Origin: JANNPJ01 sp035474375
GTDB taxonomy: Bacteria > Actinomycetota > Actinomycetes > Actinomycetales > Kineosporiaceae
Direction of reading: 5' to 3'
NCBI GenBank assembly: GCA_035474375.1
Contig: DATINJ010000128.1
Span: 1 to 64,000, forward strand
DNA: 64,000 nt
How positions within the stretch are numbered: the first letter of the stretch is position 1; every line of letters begins with the position of its first letter. Made by a program: the position numbers and the translations under genes. The notes under the pieces were generated by a model. It made no database searches. It was not told the DNA's origin and was given only the letters and a program-made list of their open reading frames with translations. Positions 34,323 through 42,677 of the stretch are shown piece after piece.

Positions 34323-34904
34323 TTACGCCGGGCTACCGTTCAGGGCCCCGAGGACCCGCCGAACCAGCACCTCGGAAGCCTGCTCGGCCGGCAGCGCCAG
34401 ATGCGGCGCCGACGGCTGGGCAGCGGCCCGAGACAACTGGGCGAGGTAGGCACGATCGGTGGTCACCTTGGCTTGATCTCTGAGCGCCCCCCGGGCCTGA
34501 AGCCGGCGCAGGATGCGGGTCGGCTCCAGGGACAGCCAGACAAGCAGGGGCGTGCCCCCGGCCGAGACGAACCGGTCGGCGAGGTCGGCCCAGGCCTGCT
34601 CGTCGGCCCGTTCCGAGGTGTACGGAGCGACCAGCACCACCGGGATGCCCACCCGGAGGTTGTCGACAGCCAGGGCGGCGATCGCCTCGTAGCGAGCCTC
34701 CCGGGTCACTCGGGCCAGCCGCTCGTCATCCAGGTCGTGGATGCCTACCAGCCGCTGGATCACCGCTACCAAGGGCTGGGTCGCCACGTCCTGGTCGATC
34801 AGGGCCGCGTGCAGCCGGCGGGCCACCCTGCGACCGAGCGTGCTCTTGCCGGTGGCCGGCGCACCGGTGATGACAACGACGGGCAGACCTTCGGGATCCG
34901 ACAC
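34323..34904 (-). CDS. Small P-loop kinase (gluconokinase/AAA-like)
   Basis: 193 residues. The Walker A motif ITGAPATGKSTLGRRVARRL is at residues 12-31. LVWLSLEPTRILRRLQARG is a LID-like arginine-rich segment, as in gluconate and shikimate kinases. It starts directly after the stop of the solute-binding protein gene (1-bp spacing) and is the last gene of the transporter operon. It may phosphorylate the imported sugar or sugar acid; the substrate is unknown. Confidence 0.75.
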   Translation of the reverse strand: MSDPEGLPVVVITGAPATGKSTLGRRVARRLHAALIDQDVATQPLVAVIQRLVGIHDLDDERLARVTREARYEAIAALAVDNLRVGIPVVLVAPYTSERADEQAWADLADRFVSAGGTPLLVWLSLEPTRILRRLQARGALRDQAKVTTDRAYLAQLSRAAAQPSAPHLALPAEQASEVLVRRVLGALNGSPA

Positions 34905-35936
34905 CTAGCAGCGCGACTTGTAGGCGGCCGCCTGACCCTCGGCGCTATCGACGTTGTCCTTGTCAATGACCGTGAAGCCGGTCTGCACCTTCGGCGTGAC
35001 AGTGCCGCCGTCCAGGGCGGCGACCGCCGCATCGACGCCGTACTGGCCGATGATCGCCGGTTGCTGGGCGACCAGGGCCTGGACCGTGCCCTCCTTCAAC
35101 GCCTTGATCTGGTTCGGGCCGGCGTCGAAGCCGACGACCTTCACCTGCTCGGTCTTGCCCGACTGCCGGACGCCGGTCGCGGTACCTTCGGCCGCGAACA
35201 GGTTGGCGGCGAAGACCCCGACGATGTCCGGGTCCTTCTGCAGGGCAGAGCTCATCAGGTTGGACGCGGTGGCGGGGTCATTGTGCGAGTACTGCACCCC
35301 GAGGTAGCTGAACTTGGAGTCCGCCTTGGCCGCTTCCTCGAAACCCTTCGCCCGGGCGTCCGTGGTGGAGATGCCGGGGTCGACCGACATGATCATGACC
35401 TTCCCGCCGTTCGGACTGAGCTTCTTGATCGCTTCGAATGCGGCCTTTCCCCCGCCTTCGTTGTCCGAGGCAATGGCCGACGTGGCGAACGAGGGATCGG
35501 TCACGGTGGTGTCCACCAGGACGACCTTGCTCCCCTTCTGGGCGGCAACTTCCAGTGGCTGCTGCATTGCTTTGACGTCAGTGGGGGCGATCAGGATGGC
35601 ATCCGGCTTGGCTGCCGTGACCGAGTCCAGGAGGGGCCTCTGCAGAGTCGGGTCGAACTTCTGCGGTCCCTGCGTCTTCAGCGTGACACCGAGTTTCGCC
35701 GCCTCGGCCTGAGCGCCGCACTGCATGCTGATGTAGAACTCGTCGCCCGCCACCCCCTGCACGAACTGGATGTTGTAGTTCTTCGTCGCCTTGGCCGGTG
35801 CCGCCATCGAGGACGAGACCGGGGCGTTGGCGGCGACCGACGCGGTGGACGACGTCTCCGGCTTCGAGCTGGAGCACGCCGCAAGCGGAACGAGCACGAC
35901 GATCGCCGCAGCGGTGATGAAGGTGTTCTGGTTCAT
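34905..35936 (-). CDS. CUT2-type sugar ABC transporter substrate-binding lipoprotein
   Basis: 343 residues from the ATG at 35936, with GAAGGG seven bases upstream. The signal peptide ends in the lipobox LVPLAACS. The mature part is a Peripla_BP_4 (ribose/galactose-type) fold: FVQGVAGDEFYISMQCGAQAEA, PDAILIAPTDVKAM, IMSVDPGISTTDARAKGFEE and VKVVGFDAGPNQIKALKEG. It binds a sugar or polyol outside the membrane. It precedes the P-loop kinase and follows the permease by 12 bp. Confidence 0.9.
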   Translation of the reverse strand: MNQNTFITAAAIVVLVPLAACSSSKPETSSTASVAANAPVSSSMAAPAKATKNYNIQFVQGVAGDEFYISMQCGAQAEAAKLGVTLKTQGPQKFDPTLQRPLLDSVTAAKPDAILIAPTDVKAMQQPLEVAAQKGSKVVLVDTTVTDPSFATSAIASDNEGGGKAAFEAIKKLSPNGGKVMIMSVDPGISTTDARAKGFEEAAKADSKFSYLGVQYSHNDPATASNLMSSALQKDPDIVGVFAANLFAAEGTATGVRQSGKTEQVKVVGFDAGPNQIKALKEGTVQALVAQQPAIIGQYGVDAAVAALDGGTVTPKVQTGFTVIDKDNVDSAEGQAAAYKSRC

Positions 35937-35947
35937 GAGTTTTCCCT

Positions 35948-37036
35948 TCACTTGTTGCGTCCGAGGAGCGCGAGGATCGGATTGCCCGATCTCGCTCCGC
36001 GCAGCGCCGCGGCGCGGCGGGTCTGGTCCACGTACACGGCCGCGACCAGGACTGTTCCGACGGCGACGCCCTGCCAGAAGGCTTCGACGCCGATGATCAC
36101 GAAGCCGGCCTGCAGGACGGCGGGAATGAACAGGCCGACGAGGGTGCCGAAGATGGACCCCTCTCCGCCGAAGATCGAGGTGCCACCGATGACCACCGCC
36201 GCGATCACGTTGAGGTTGGTCAGCGACTGGCCGGCGATGGTGGTGGTGCCGAACTGGGCGAGGGCAAGGACCGCACCGAGACCGGCCATCAGGCCGGACA
36301 GGGCATAGATCATGATGAGGTGCCGATCGACGTTGATGCCGACCCGGCGGGCGCCGACCTCGTTCGATCCGATGGCGTACGTGTACCGGCCGAACTTCGT
36401 CTTGTGCAGGATGATTCCGCCGATCACCAGGGTGACGAGGGCGACGAACGGAAGCGCCGGAATGCCGACGATCTTGATGTAGGTGTTGAAGTCGGTCATC
36501 GCCCCGGGCACGGATCGGATATCAATGCCGCCGGTGACCACTTGGGCGAGACCAAGGGCAACCGACAGCGATCCCAAGGTGACGATCAACGGCGGAATCT
36601 TTGCCTTGGCCACCAGGAAGCCGTTGAGAACCCCCCAGGCCATCCCGGCCACCAGCGCGGCGAGGATCCCGACGCCGGCCACGCCCCAGCCGTCACCGCC
36701 GATGGATTCCATCACCTTGGCGGCGATTACCGACGAGAAGACCAGGACCGACCCGATGGACAGGTCGATCCCGGAGGTGATGATGACGAACGTCATCCCC
36801 ACCCCAAGTACCGCCCAGACCGCGATGTTCTGCGAGATCAGCGAGAAGTTGCTGGTGGACAGGAACTTCTCGCCGGCGGCGAGGGAGAAGAAGACGACAA
36901 TGACCAGCAGGACGCCGAGGATCCACACCGATTGCAGCGAGGTCAGCCGCTTCCAGATCGGCAACTCGGTGTGCTCGTCGACGATCGCGGACGGGCCGCT
37001 AGGTTCGGTCCGATCCGGTGGGGTGATGGTGCTCAT
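35948..37036 (-). CDS. CUT2-type sugar ABC transporter permease (RbsC-like)
   Basis: 362 residues, ATG at 37036 within the stop of the ATPase gene. Nine or ten hydrophobic helices; FVIITSGIDLSIGSVLVFSSVIAA is the BPD_transp_2 signature of ribose/xylose permeases, and GGTSIFGGEGSIFGTLVGL is the conserved C-terminal loop. It pairs with the adjacent single-NBD ATPase and binding protein. Confidence 0.92.
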   Translation of the reverse strand: MSTITPPDRTEPSGPSAIVDEHTELPIWKRLTSLQSVWILGVLLVIVVFFSLAAGEKFLSTSNFSLISQNIAVWAVLGVGMTFVIITSGIDLSIGSVLVFSSVIAAKVMESIGGDGWGVAGVGILAALVAGMAWGVLNGFLVAKAKIPPLIVTLGSLSVALGLAQVVTGGIDIRSVPGAMTDFNTYIKIVGIPALPFVALVTLVIGGIILHKTKFGRYTYAIGSNEVGARRVGINVDRHLIMIYALSGLMAGLGAVLALAQFGTTTIAGQSLTNLNVIAAVVIGGTSIFGGEGSIFGTLVGLFIPAVLQAGFVIIGVEAFWQGVAVGTVLVAAVYVDQTRRAAALRGARSGNPILALLGRNK

Positions 37037-37833
37037 CTCGCCTCCTCGGTTCTGGTCGTGCCGTTGCCGTTTCCGTTGCCGAGGCTGAAGTCGAGGGCAC
37101 CGGTCATGGCACCGACGAGGTCTTGGACGGTGGTTCCTTCGGCGGGCAGCGTCGCGACCCGGGTTCCGAGCCGCATCACCTGGATTCGATCCGCGACTTC
37201 CAGCACGTGCGGCATGGAGTGGGAGATCAGGACGACAGCGATTCCCTTGTCCCGAACCCGTTTGATGGTGTCGAGCACGTTCTTGGTCTGCACCACGCCC
37301 AAGGCGGCCGTGGGTTCGTCCAGAAAGACGATCTTGTCGGCCCAGGTGATGGCACGAACGATGGCGATTTGCTGGCGTTGACCGCCGGACATGGCGCCGA
37401 CCTGGGCGCTGAACGATCGAACGGTGCCGCCGAGGTCCTTGAAACCGGCCTGGGCCTTGATCCGCATCGCCTTCTCGTCCATGAAACCGAGCACTCCCAG
37501 CAGGCCCTGGCGGGGAATCTCCCGACCGAGGAACATGTTCTGGACCGGGTTGAGATGCGGAGCCAGGGCAAGATCCTGGTACACCACCTCCATCCCCATC
37601 GCCGACGCTTGGTGCGGGTTGGCGATGGTCACCTGCCGGCCCTCGAACAGCAGCTCACCGGAATCGATTTCGAGGTTTCCGGTGAGGGCCTTGACCATGG
37701 TCGACTTCCCGGCACCGTTGTCGCCGATCAGAGCGACCACTTCGCCCGCCGCGATGTCGAAGTCCGCCTGATCGAGGGCCCGGACGTGACCGAAGCTCCG
37801 CGACAGGCCGCGGGCTTCCAGCAAGAAGCTCAT
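37033..37833 (-). CDS. CUT2-type sugar ABC transporter ATPase with a single NBD
   Basis: 266 residues from the ATG at 37833; an ATG at 37848, four bases after the preceding stop, is possible. Walker A GDNGAGKST, signature MSGGQRQ, Walker B IVFLDEP and switch ISHSM are intact. It has one nucleotide-binding domain (about 260 residues) instead of the two of RbsA/XylG, like FrcA of fructose transporters, so it must dimerise. Confidence 0.92.
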   Translation of the reverse strand: MSFLLEARGLSRSFGHVRALDQADFDIAAGEVVALIGDNGAGKSTMVKALTGNLEIDSGELLFEGRQVTIANPHQASAMGMEVVYQDLALAPHLNPVQNMFLGREIPRQGLLGVLGFMDEKAMRIKAQAGFKDLGGTVRSFSAQVGAMSGGQRQQIAIVRAITWADKIVFLDEPTAALGVVQTKNVLDTIKRVRDKGIAVVLISHSMPHVLEVADRIQVMRLGTRVATLPAEGTTVQDLVGAMTGALDFSLGNGNGNGTTRTEEAR

Positions 37834-37852
37834 GGTGTAATCACCCATTCGG

Positions 37853-38878
37853 TCAGGGAACGATGACAATCTTGTGCACGGTGGGATCCGACTGCAGGGC
37901 ATCCAGCGCCTTGCCGTAGTCCTCAAGGCTGAAGCGGTGGGTGATGATCCCGTCGGTCTTGGCCCGGCCGGCGCGAAGTGCCGCGATGGCGGCCGGGAAT
38001 GAAGTGATCTCGGCGAAAGAGCCCTTGATCGTGATCTCGCGGCGAAAGACGTCAAAGGGATGGAAGGAGACCAACTCGTCGGCGCGAGTGACACCGTAGA
38101 TCATCACCGTGCCGCCGTTGCGGGTCAGTGGCACACAGATCTCCGCGACTGCGGTGGACCCGGTCGCCTCGACCACGAAGTCGTAGCCGCCACCGGAAGA
38201 AGCTGCCGCGCGCACCTTTTCGATGTTTCCCGCGGCGTCGTCGCGGTCGATCTGGACCGTGCGATCGATCCCCAACCTGGCCGCCGTGTCGAGCTTGAAC
38301 TGGGTCGGAGCGGCGACCGTGACCGACGCGGCACCGCCGGAGGCGATGAACTGGGCGAGGAGCAGCCCGGTCGGGCCGGCGCCGAATACCAGGGCGCTCG
38401 CGCCGGGACGTACCCCTAGCGTCTCCAACCCGTGCATGGCGCAGGACGCCGGCTCGGTGAAGACGGCCGTGTCCGGCGGGAGACCTTCGGTGGAGAAGAC
38501 CAGATTCTGCGGAACGGTCACGTACTCGGCGAAGAACCCGGGAAAGTTACTGCCGTAACCCTTCAGGTTCTCGCACAGGATCAGGCGCCCGGCCAGGCAG
38601 TACTGGCACGAGCCGCAGTAGACGTTGGGATTGACGCTGACCGCCTCGCCCAGGCTCAACCGGCTCACCCCGGCGCCCAGCTGGTCGACGACGCCGACCA
38701 GCTCGTGCCCCGGGATCAGCGGAAAGGCCGCGTTGAAGTCACCTTCATGAATGTGCAGGTCCGTCCCGCAGAGGCCGACCTGGTCGACCTTGATCCTGAC
38801 CTCGCCGGCCGCCGCCGCGGGGGTAGGGATGTCGGTCACGGCATAGCTGCGCGGGGCGTCGTAGACGACGGCTCGCAT
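37853..38878 (-). CDS. Zinc-dependent polyol/alcohol dehydrogenase
   Basis: 341 residues. Catalytic zinc ligands are in VGLCGTDLH and IPGHEL; structural zinc cysteines in YCGSCQYCLAGRLILCEN. The NAD-binding part begins ALVFGAGPTGLLLAQFIA. It resembles arabinitol, sorbitol and threonine dehydrogenases. First gene of the operon with a CUT2 transporter, it likely oxidises an imported polyol to the ketose used by the FGGY kinase (inference). The promoter region holds the operators at 38985-39032. Confidence 0.85.
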   Translation of the reverse strand: MRAVVYDAPRSYAVTDIPTPAAAAGEVRIKVDQVGLCGTDLHIHEGDFNAAFPLIPGHELVGVVDQLGAGVSRLSLGEAVSVNPNVYCGSCQYCLAGRLILCENLKGYGSNFPGFFAEYVTVPQNLVFSTEGLPPDTAVFTEPASCAMHGLETLGVRPGASALVFGAGPTGLLLAQFIASGGAASVTVAAPTQFKLDTAARLGIDRTVQIDRDDAAGNIEKVRAAASSGGGYDFVVEATGSTAVAEICVPLTRNGGTVMIYGVTRADELVSFHPFDVFRREITIKGSFAEITSFPAAIAALRAGRAKTDGIITHRFSLEDYGKALDALQSDPTVHKIVIVP

Positions 38879-38984
38879 CGTGTACCTCCTTCGTCATCGA
38901 AGGGATTGCCACCGCGCGCGACCCTCGGGTCGCGCCAACCTCCTATGGGCTGTTAACGGGACAGTAAGGCACGTTGTCCACGTC

Positions 38985-39032
38985 TGTCACCGGTGACAGA
39001 AAGATCCTTTTCTTCGTATGTCAACGGTGACA
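38985..39032. promoter_or_regulatory. Pair of LacI-type operators in the divergent region, 34 bp apart
   Basis: TGTCACCGGTGACA (38985-38998) is a perfect palindrome; TGTCAACGGTGACA (39019-39032) has one mismatch and extends to TATGTCA/TGACATA arms. Start-to-start spacing is 34 bp, the same as the unrelated operator pair at 34249-34298. A degenerate half-site TGTTAACGG begins at 38951, again 34 bp away. Confidence 0.8.
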
Positions 39033-39102
39033 TACTCCAACCGACCCCCCGGCGATCGCGACGATGTCGATCGGTGGGCGCAAACCCTCGGAGGCGCAAC
39101 GC

Positions 39103-40089
39103 ATGAGCACGATGAGAGAGGTCGCTGCGCTGGCCGGCGTAAGCGCGAAAACGGTCTCCCGCGTGATGAATGACGATCGCTACGTGTCGGACGACGTTCG
39201 CCGTCGAGTCCAGCAAGCGATCCAGGAACTCCAGTACGTCCCCAACACCCTGGCCCGCACCTTCCGGTCCGGGCGGGACGCAGCCATCGGGATAGCTGTG
39301 CCCGACATCTCCGACCCGTTCTTCGCCACCGTCACCCAGGCCGTGGAGCGGATCGCCCGGGCTCGCAAGACGGCGGTCTTTGTCACCAGCCTCGGCAATG
39401 ATCCGCTCGATGAGCGCCCCGGGGTCGAGGCTCTGCTCGGCCGGCAGGTGGCGGGTCTCATCTCGACCCCCATCTCGGCGGACCAGTCCTACCTCAAGCG
39501 CTGGCAGGCGCGCACGGCCATGGTCTTCATCGACCGCAGCCCGACCAACATCACGGCCGACAGCGTGGTCGAGGACGACCACGGCGGCGCGTGCACCGCG
39601 ACCGAGCACCTGCTCGAGCACGGCCACCGGCGGATCGGCTTCATCGGCGATGCCGTGTCCGTGGCCACGACCGCGAGACGGCTGGCGGGGTACCGGGCCG
39701 CCCTGGCGGGCGCGGGTATCGCCGAGGATCCCGACCTCATCGTGCTCGGCGCCACCACAGCCCACGAAGCAGCGGCCGCGGCGCGGCACCTACTGGGCCA
39801 GGCGCAGCCACCCACAGCTCTCTTCTCCTCCAACGCCCGAAGCTCCATCGCCGTCGTCCCAGCGCTCCAGGCCATCGGACGCACCGACATCGCCTTCATC
39901 AGCTTCGGTGACTTCCCGCTCGCCGATGCCCTGAACCCGACGCTCAGCGTTGTCGATCAAGACCCGAACTCCGTCGGGCAGGTCGCCGCGAATCGACTGT
40001 TCGAGCGGATGGACCAGCCGACGAAGCGGCTCAAGCGCAAGCTCGTGCTGCCCGTGGTCCTCGTGCCACGGGCCTCCTGCTGTTCGTGA
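39103..40089 (+). CDS. LacI-family regulator divergent from the polyol operon
   Basis: 328 residues. The ATG at 39103 has GGAGG upstream and begins MSTMREVAALAGVSAKTVSRVMNDDRYVSDDVRRRV, a complete LacI helix-turn-helix. The effector domain has AIGIAVPDISDPFFATVTQAVE and RRIGFIGDAVSVATTARRLAGYRAAL. It is related to the LacI protein at 33231-34226 (both share RTDIAFISFGDFPLADAL-like and TRCSLGVVPAL/ARSSIAVVPAL blocks), suggesting duplication followed by a change of operator sequence. Confidence 0.9.
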   Translation: MSTMREVAALAGVSAKTVSRVMNDDRYVSDDVRRRVQQAIQELQYVPNTLARTFRSGRDAAIGIAVPDISDPFFATVTQAVERIARARKTAVFVTSLGNDPLDERPGVEALLGRQVAGLISTPISADQSYLKRWQARTAMVFIDRSPTNITADSVVEDDHGGACTATEHLLEHGHRRIGFIGDAVSVATTARRLAGYRAALAGAGIAEDPDLIVLGATTAHEAAAAARHLLGQAQPPTALFSSNARSSIAVVPALQAIGRTDIAFISFGDFPLADALNPTLSVVDQDPNSVGQVAANRLFERMDQPTKRLKRKLVLPVVLVPRASCCS

Positions 40090-40170
40090 TCCACCAGTAC
40101 TTGCCAGCGCTAGACACGCCATTTGCCCCGCCAGAGACCCTGCAGACTTATTCCGGCCCCGCCCAAACTT

Positions 40171-40279
40171 CTGCCGTGATCATGCACGGCTACCCGCTTT
40201 GAGGTGGGCACGCTGGCGCTGACGCGCCTCCCAAGTGCATGATCACGGCAGATAGACGGGCAACCTTGCATGATCACGG
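40171..40279. repeat. Dispersed palindromic repeat, second locus
   Basis: CTGCCGTGATCATGCA (40171-40186) is perfectly inverted at 40236-40251. A third TGCATGATCACGG copy is at 40267-40279. The block 40215-40244 is identical over 30 bp to 13371-13400 inside the MITE-like element. No gene lies in 40090-40369. Confidence 0.65.
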
Positions 40280-40369
40280 TAGATGCTTGGGAAGCCGAGC
40301 AAATTAGCCAGCAGGTTCGTCAGCGGGTCGGATAGCGGGTTTACCCATGGCAAAGTACCCGGGGGATCT

Positions 40370-40567
40370 TTAGGACCACGTGTTGAGCGCAGAGCGAGCA
40401 CGGCGGTTGCGAGAGGGCAGAACGAGCCGGGTCGTGGCGCCGGACTCGGCGATGAACACCCAGGACGAGGCACCGATCGCGGTCGCGGCGGTGCCGTCGG
40501 TGGTGCTCTGGTCGTGAACGACAGCCACGATCGGATCGCTCTGCGGTGCCTTCGTCGCTGTCGCCAT
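40370..40567 (-). CDS. Small hypothetical protein (65 aa)
   Basis: ATG at 40567 preceded by AAGGAGACGAG, a good ribosome site. It reads MATATKAPQSDPIVAVVHDQ and then SSWVFIAESGATTRLVLPS, with no Cys or membrane segment. It lies 51 bp downstream of the membrane gene at 40618. No family recognised. Confidence 0.5.
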   Translation of the reverse strand: MATATKAPQSDPIVAVVHDQSTTDGTAATAIGASSWVFIAESGATTRLVLPSRNRRARSALNTWS

Positions 40568-40617
40568 CTCGTCTCCTTCGGTGCATCTCGTCGGCCGGCA
40601 CTGGACTGCTCGCCCGG

Positions 40618-41028
40618 TCAGTCCTCCAGTCGGGCGAGGGTGTCGGCGCTCCAGATGAGCGTGGCCACCCCGTCGCTGATACTCACACCGCCGTTGTTCC
40701 AGGTAATGGTCACGTTCGAGGACGCGTCGAACGGATCGTCCGCGGAGTAGAAGCGACCCTGTTCGGCCTCGTGGGCGTCGCGCCGGAGGTGGATCTCGCG
40801 AGTGCCGGGCACGAACAGCCAGTCCGGGGTGTGCACCCGCTCCACGCAGTACCCGCCCTGGCAGGAACGCTGGGTGACGGACGAGAAGACCACCAGGTCG
40901 CTGGTGACAGAGCGGGAGACGAGGACCAGGAGTATCGCGCCAACCGCACCCCACAGCCACGAGAACCGGCGCTTGCGGGTCGGGTGAGCGGCAGGAAGCG
41001 GGCTGTCGATCTCGGTCGCGGTGTCCAT
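40618..41028 (-). CDS. Hypothetical single-pass membrane protein
   Basis: 136 residues. One helix (FSWLWGAVGAILLVLVSRSV, about 22-41) anchors an outside domain with CQGGYC, EIHLRRDAHEAEQGRFYSADDPFDASSNVTITWNNGGVSISDG. Likely an extracytoplasmic beta domain with a disulfide. Function unknown. Confidence 0.6.
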   Translation of the reverse strand: MDTATEIDSPLPAAHPTRKRRFSWLWGAVGAILLVLVSRSVTSDLVVFSSVTQRSCQGGYCVERVHTPDWLFVPGTREIHLRRDAHEAEQGRFYSADDPFDASSNVTITWNNGGVSISDGVATLIWSADTLARLED

Positions 41029-41168
41029 GCTGCGAACGTAGTCACCAACAGGGCCGGATTCGTCAGCCCACGGACCGACTCTGCAGCGACGCTGTGCTAC
41101 CAGGGGATGACGACCCCCGGGCCCGGGGGTCGTCTACCGCCGCCACGTCACGCGGCCGACCGGGCTGC

Positions 41169-42677
41169 TTATCGGAGCACCTGCGTGAAGCCGACCTCGC
41201 CGAGCCGGGCGGCGTGCGGGTGAACCGGAAACGGAAATGCCAGCGCGGTGCGGACGTTCCCGTGCCAGAGATCGCGGGCGGCCAGCTCCATCCCTCGGAC
41301 GAAGGCCGCCTCTCGGGGCACAGCCGGGTCGAGGAAGCCGGGCAACGACAGCAGCCGGCGGACGGCGCCACCTGGCACGGTCGTCTGCGTGCCCGGCAGC
41401 GCCGCGACCCCCGAGGAACCACCGAGAGCGGCACCGAGGGCGGGATCGGCCACAGCGAAGGTGCCCGCGCGAGGGCCGCACATGCAGGCGGCCCAGGCCG
41501 CGAGCAACTGCGCGCACCGGGGCGCCGGAGCACCCTCGAGCAACCGGGCGCGCAGCGTGGGAATCAGCCGCACGGGCAGCTTCTGGGAACCGTCGGTAGC
41601 CACCTTGACGGTGCTGTACGGCAGCGCCGGATCGCAGAAGCGCCGTAACGCCTGCTCTGCGTAGGCGTGCAGATCCCAGCCGGGTGGTGTGGCAAGAGTG
41701 GGAATGACCTCGGTCTGGAGCAGGTCGCGGGTCGCGGCGAGCAGGACCCGATCGTTCGCGGCCTGCCACACGAACCGGTAGCCGGCCAGCAGCCCCCAGT
41801 AGGCCAGCGCCGAGTGTGCGGCATTGAGGATGCGCAGCTTGGCCTGCTCGTGACGGCTGACGTCGGAGACCAGCTCAACGCCCGCCCGTTCCCACCGCGG
41901 GCGACCGAACGGGAAGAGGTCCTCCAGCACCCACTGCGAGAAGGGCTCCGCCACGACCGGCCAACCGTCGTCCACCCCGGCCTGGAGAAGACTGTGCCGG
42001 TCCTCATCGGTGGTGGCCGGGACCATCCGGTCGACCATGGACGACGGGAAGGCGACGTTTCCGCGCAGCCAGGAGGACAGCCGCGGCTCCCGGTACTCGG
42101 CGAGGTCGAGGACGACCCGCGCCGTCGCCTTTCCATTGCCCGGCAGGTTGTCGCACGAGACCACGGTGAACGGCGCGATGCCCGCGGCGCGCCGACGGAC
42201 CAGACCCTCCAGCAGCAATCCCGGCAGGGACTTGGGCTGCTGCGGGTGCTCCAGGTCGTGCAGCACCTCGGGCCGGCGCGGGTCGAGCGATCCGCCGGGG
42301 CTCGTCGCGCAATACCCGTGCTCGGTCACCGTGACGGTGACCACGGTGACCGATGGGTCCGCCAGCCGCGCCAGCACGCGCTCGACGCCTTCCGACGCGA
42401 CGTCGATCCCGAGAAGTGCGCCGACCGGGCGAACGACGTCCGGAACCCCCGACCGGCGTTCCACGACGTGGTACGCGAAATCGTTGCGCTGCAAGGCGTC
42501 GCGCGTCTGCGGCGACCGCAGGGAGACGCCCCAGACCGCGCCGGATCGCGCTCCCGTTCGCAGCACCGCATCCGCGTAGACCGCCTGATGCGCGCGGTGG
42601 AAGACGCCCGGGCCGAGATGCACCACCGTGGGCACCAGCGATCGGCGATCGTAGGCGGTGAACGCGGGCGGCGTCAT
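41169..42677 (-). CDS. Mannitol dehydrogenase-family reductase (tagaturonate/fructuronate reductase-like)
   Basis: 502 residues from the ATG at 42677, overlapping the previous stop (ATGA). VVHLGPGVFHRAHQAVYAD is the N-terminal NAD site; FPSSMVDRMVP, EPFSQWVLEDLFP and ILNAAHSALAYWGLLAGY are the long-chain polyol dehydrogenase blocks. Members include mannitol DH, UxuB and UxaB. Joined to a UxaA-type dehydratase and a zinc dehydrogenase, it best fits tagaturonate reductase making altronate (inference). Confidence 0.85.
   Translation of the reverse strand: MTPPAFTAYDRRSLVPTVVHLGPGVFHRAHQAVYADAVLRTGARSGAVWGVSLRSPQTRDALQRNDFAYHVVERRSGVPDVVRPVGALLGIDVASEGVERVLARLADPSVTVVTVTVTEHGYCATSPGGSLDPRRPEVLHDLEHPQQPKSLPGLLLEGLVRRRAAGIAPFTVVSCDNLPGNGKATARVVLDLAEYREPRLSSWLRGNVAFPSSMVDRMVPATTDEDRHSLLQAGVDDGWPVVAEPFSQWVLEDLFPFGRPRWERAGVELVSDVSRHEQAKLRILNAAHSALAYWGLLAGYRFVWQAANDRVLLAATRDLLQTEVIPTLATPPGWDLHAYAEQALRRFCDPALPYSTVKVATDGSQKLPVRLIPTLRARLLEGAPAPRCAQLLAAWAACMCGPRAGTFAVADPALGAALGGSSGVAALPGTQTTVPGGAVRRLLSLPGFLDPAVPREAAFVRGMELAARDLWHGNVRTALAFPFPVHPHAARLGEVGFTQVLR

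Noticed and set aside
33144..36308. Open frame of more than 1,000 codons on the plus strand
   Set aside because: It lies opposite LacI, kinase, binding-protein and permease genes that all have recognisable domains and overlapping starts.
38951..38964. Third LacI operator next to the pair at 38985-39032
   Set aside because: Only the left half-site TGTTAACGG fits; kept as a remark, not as a site.
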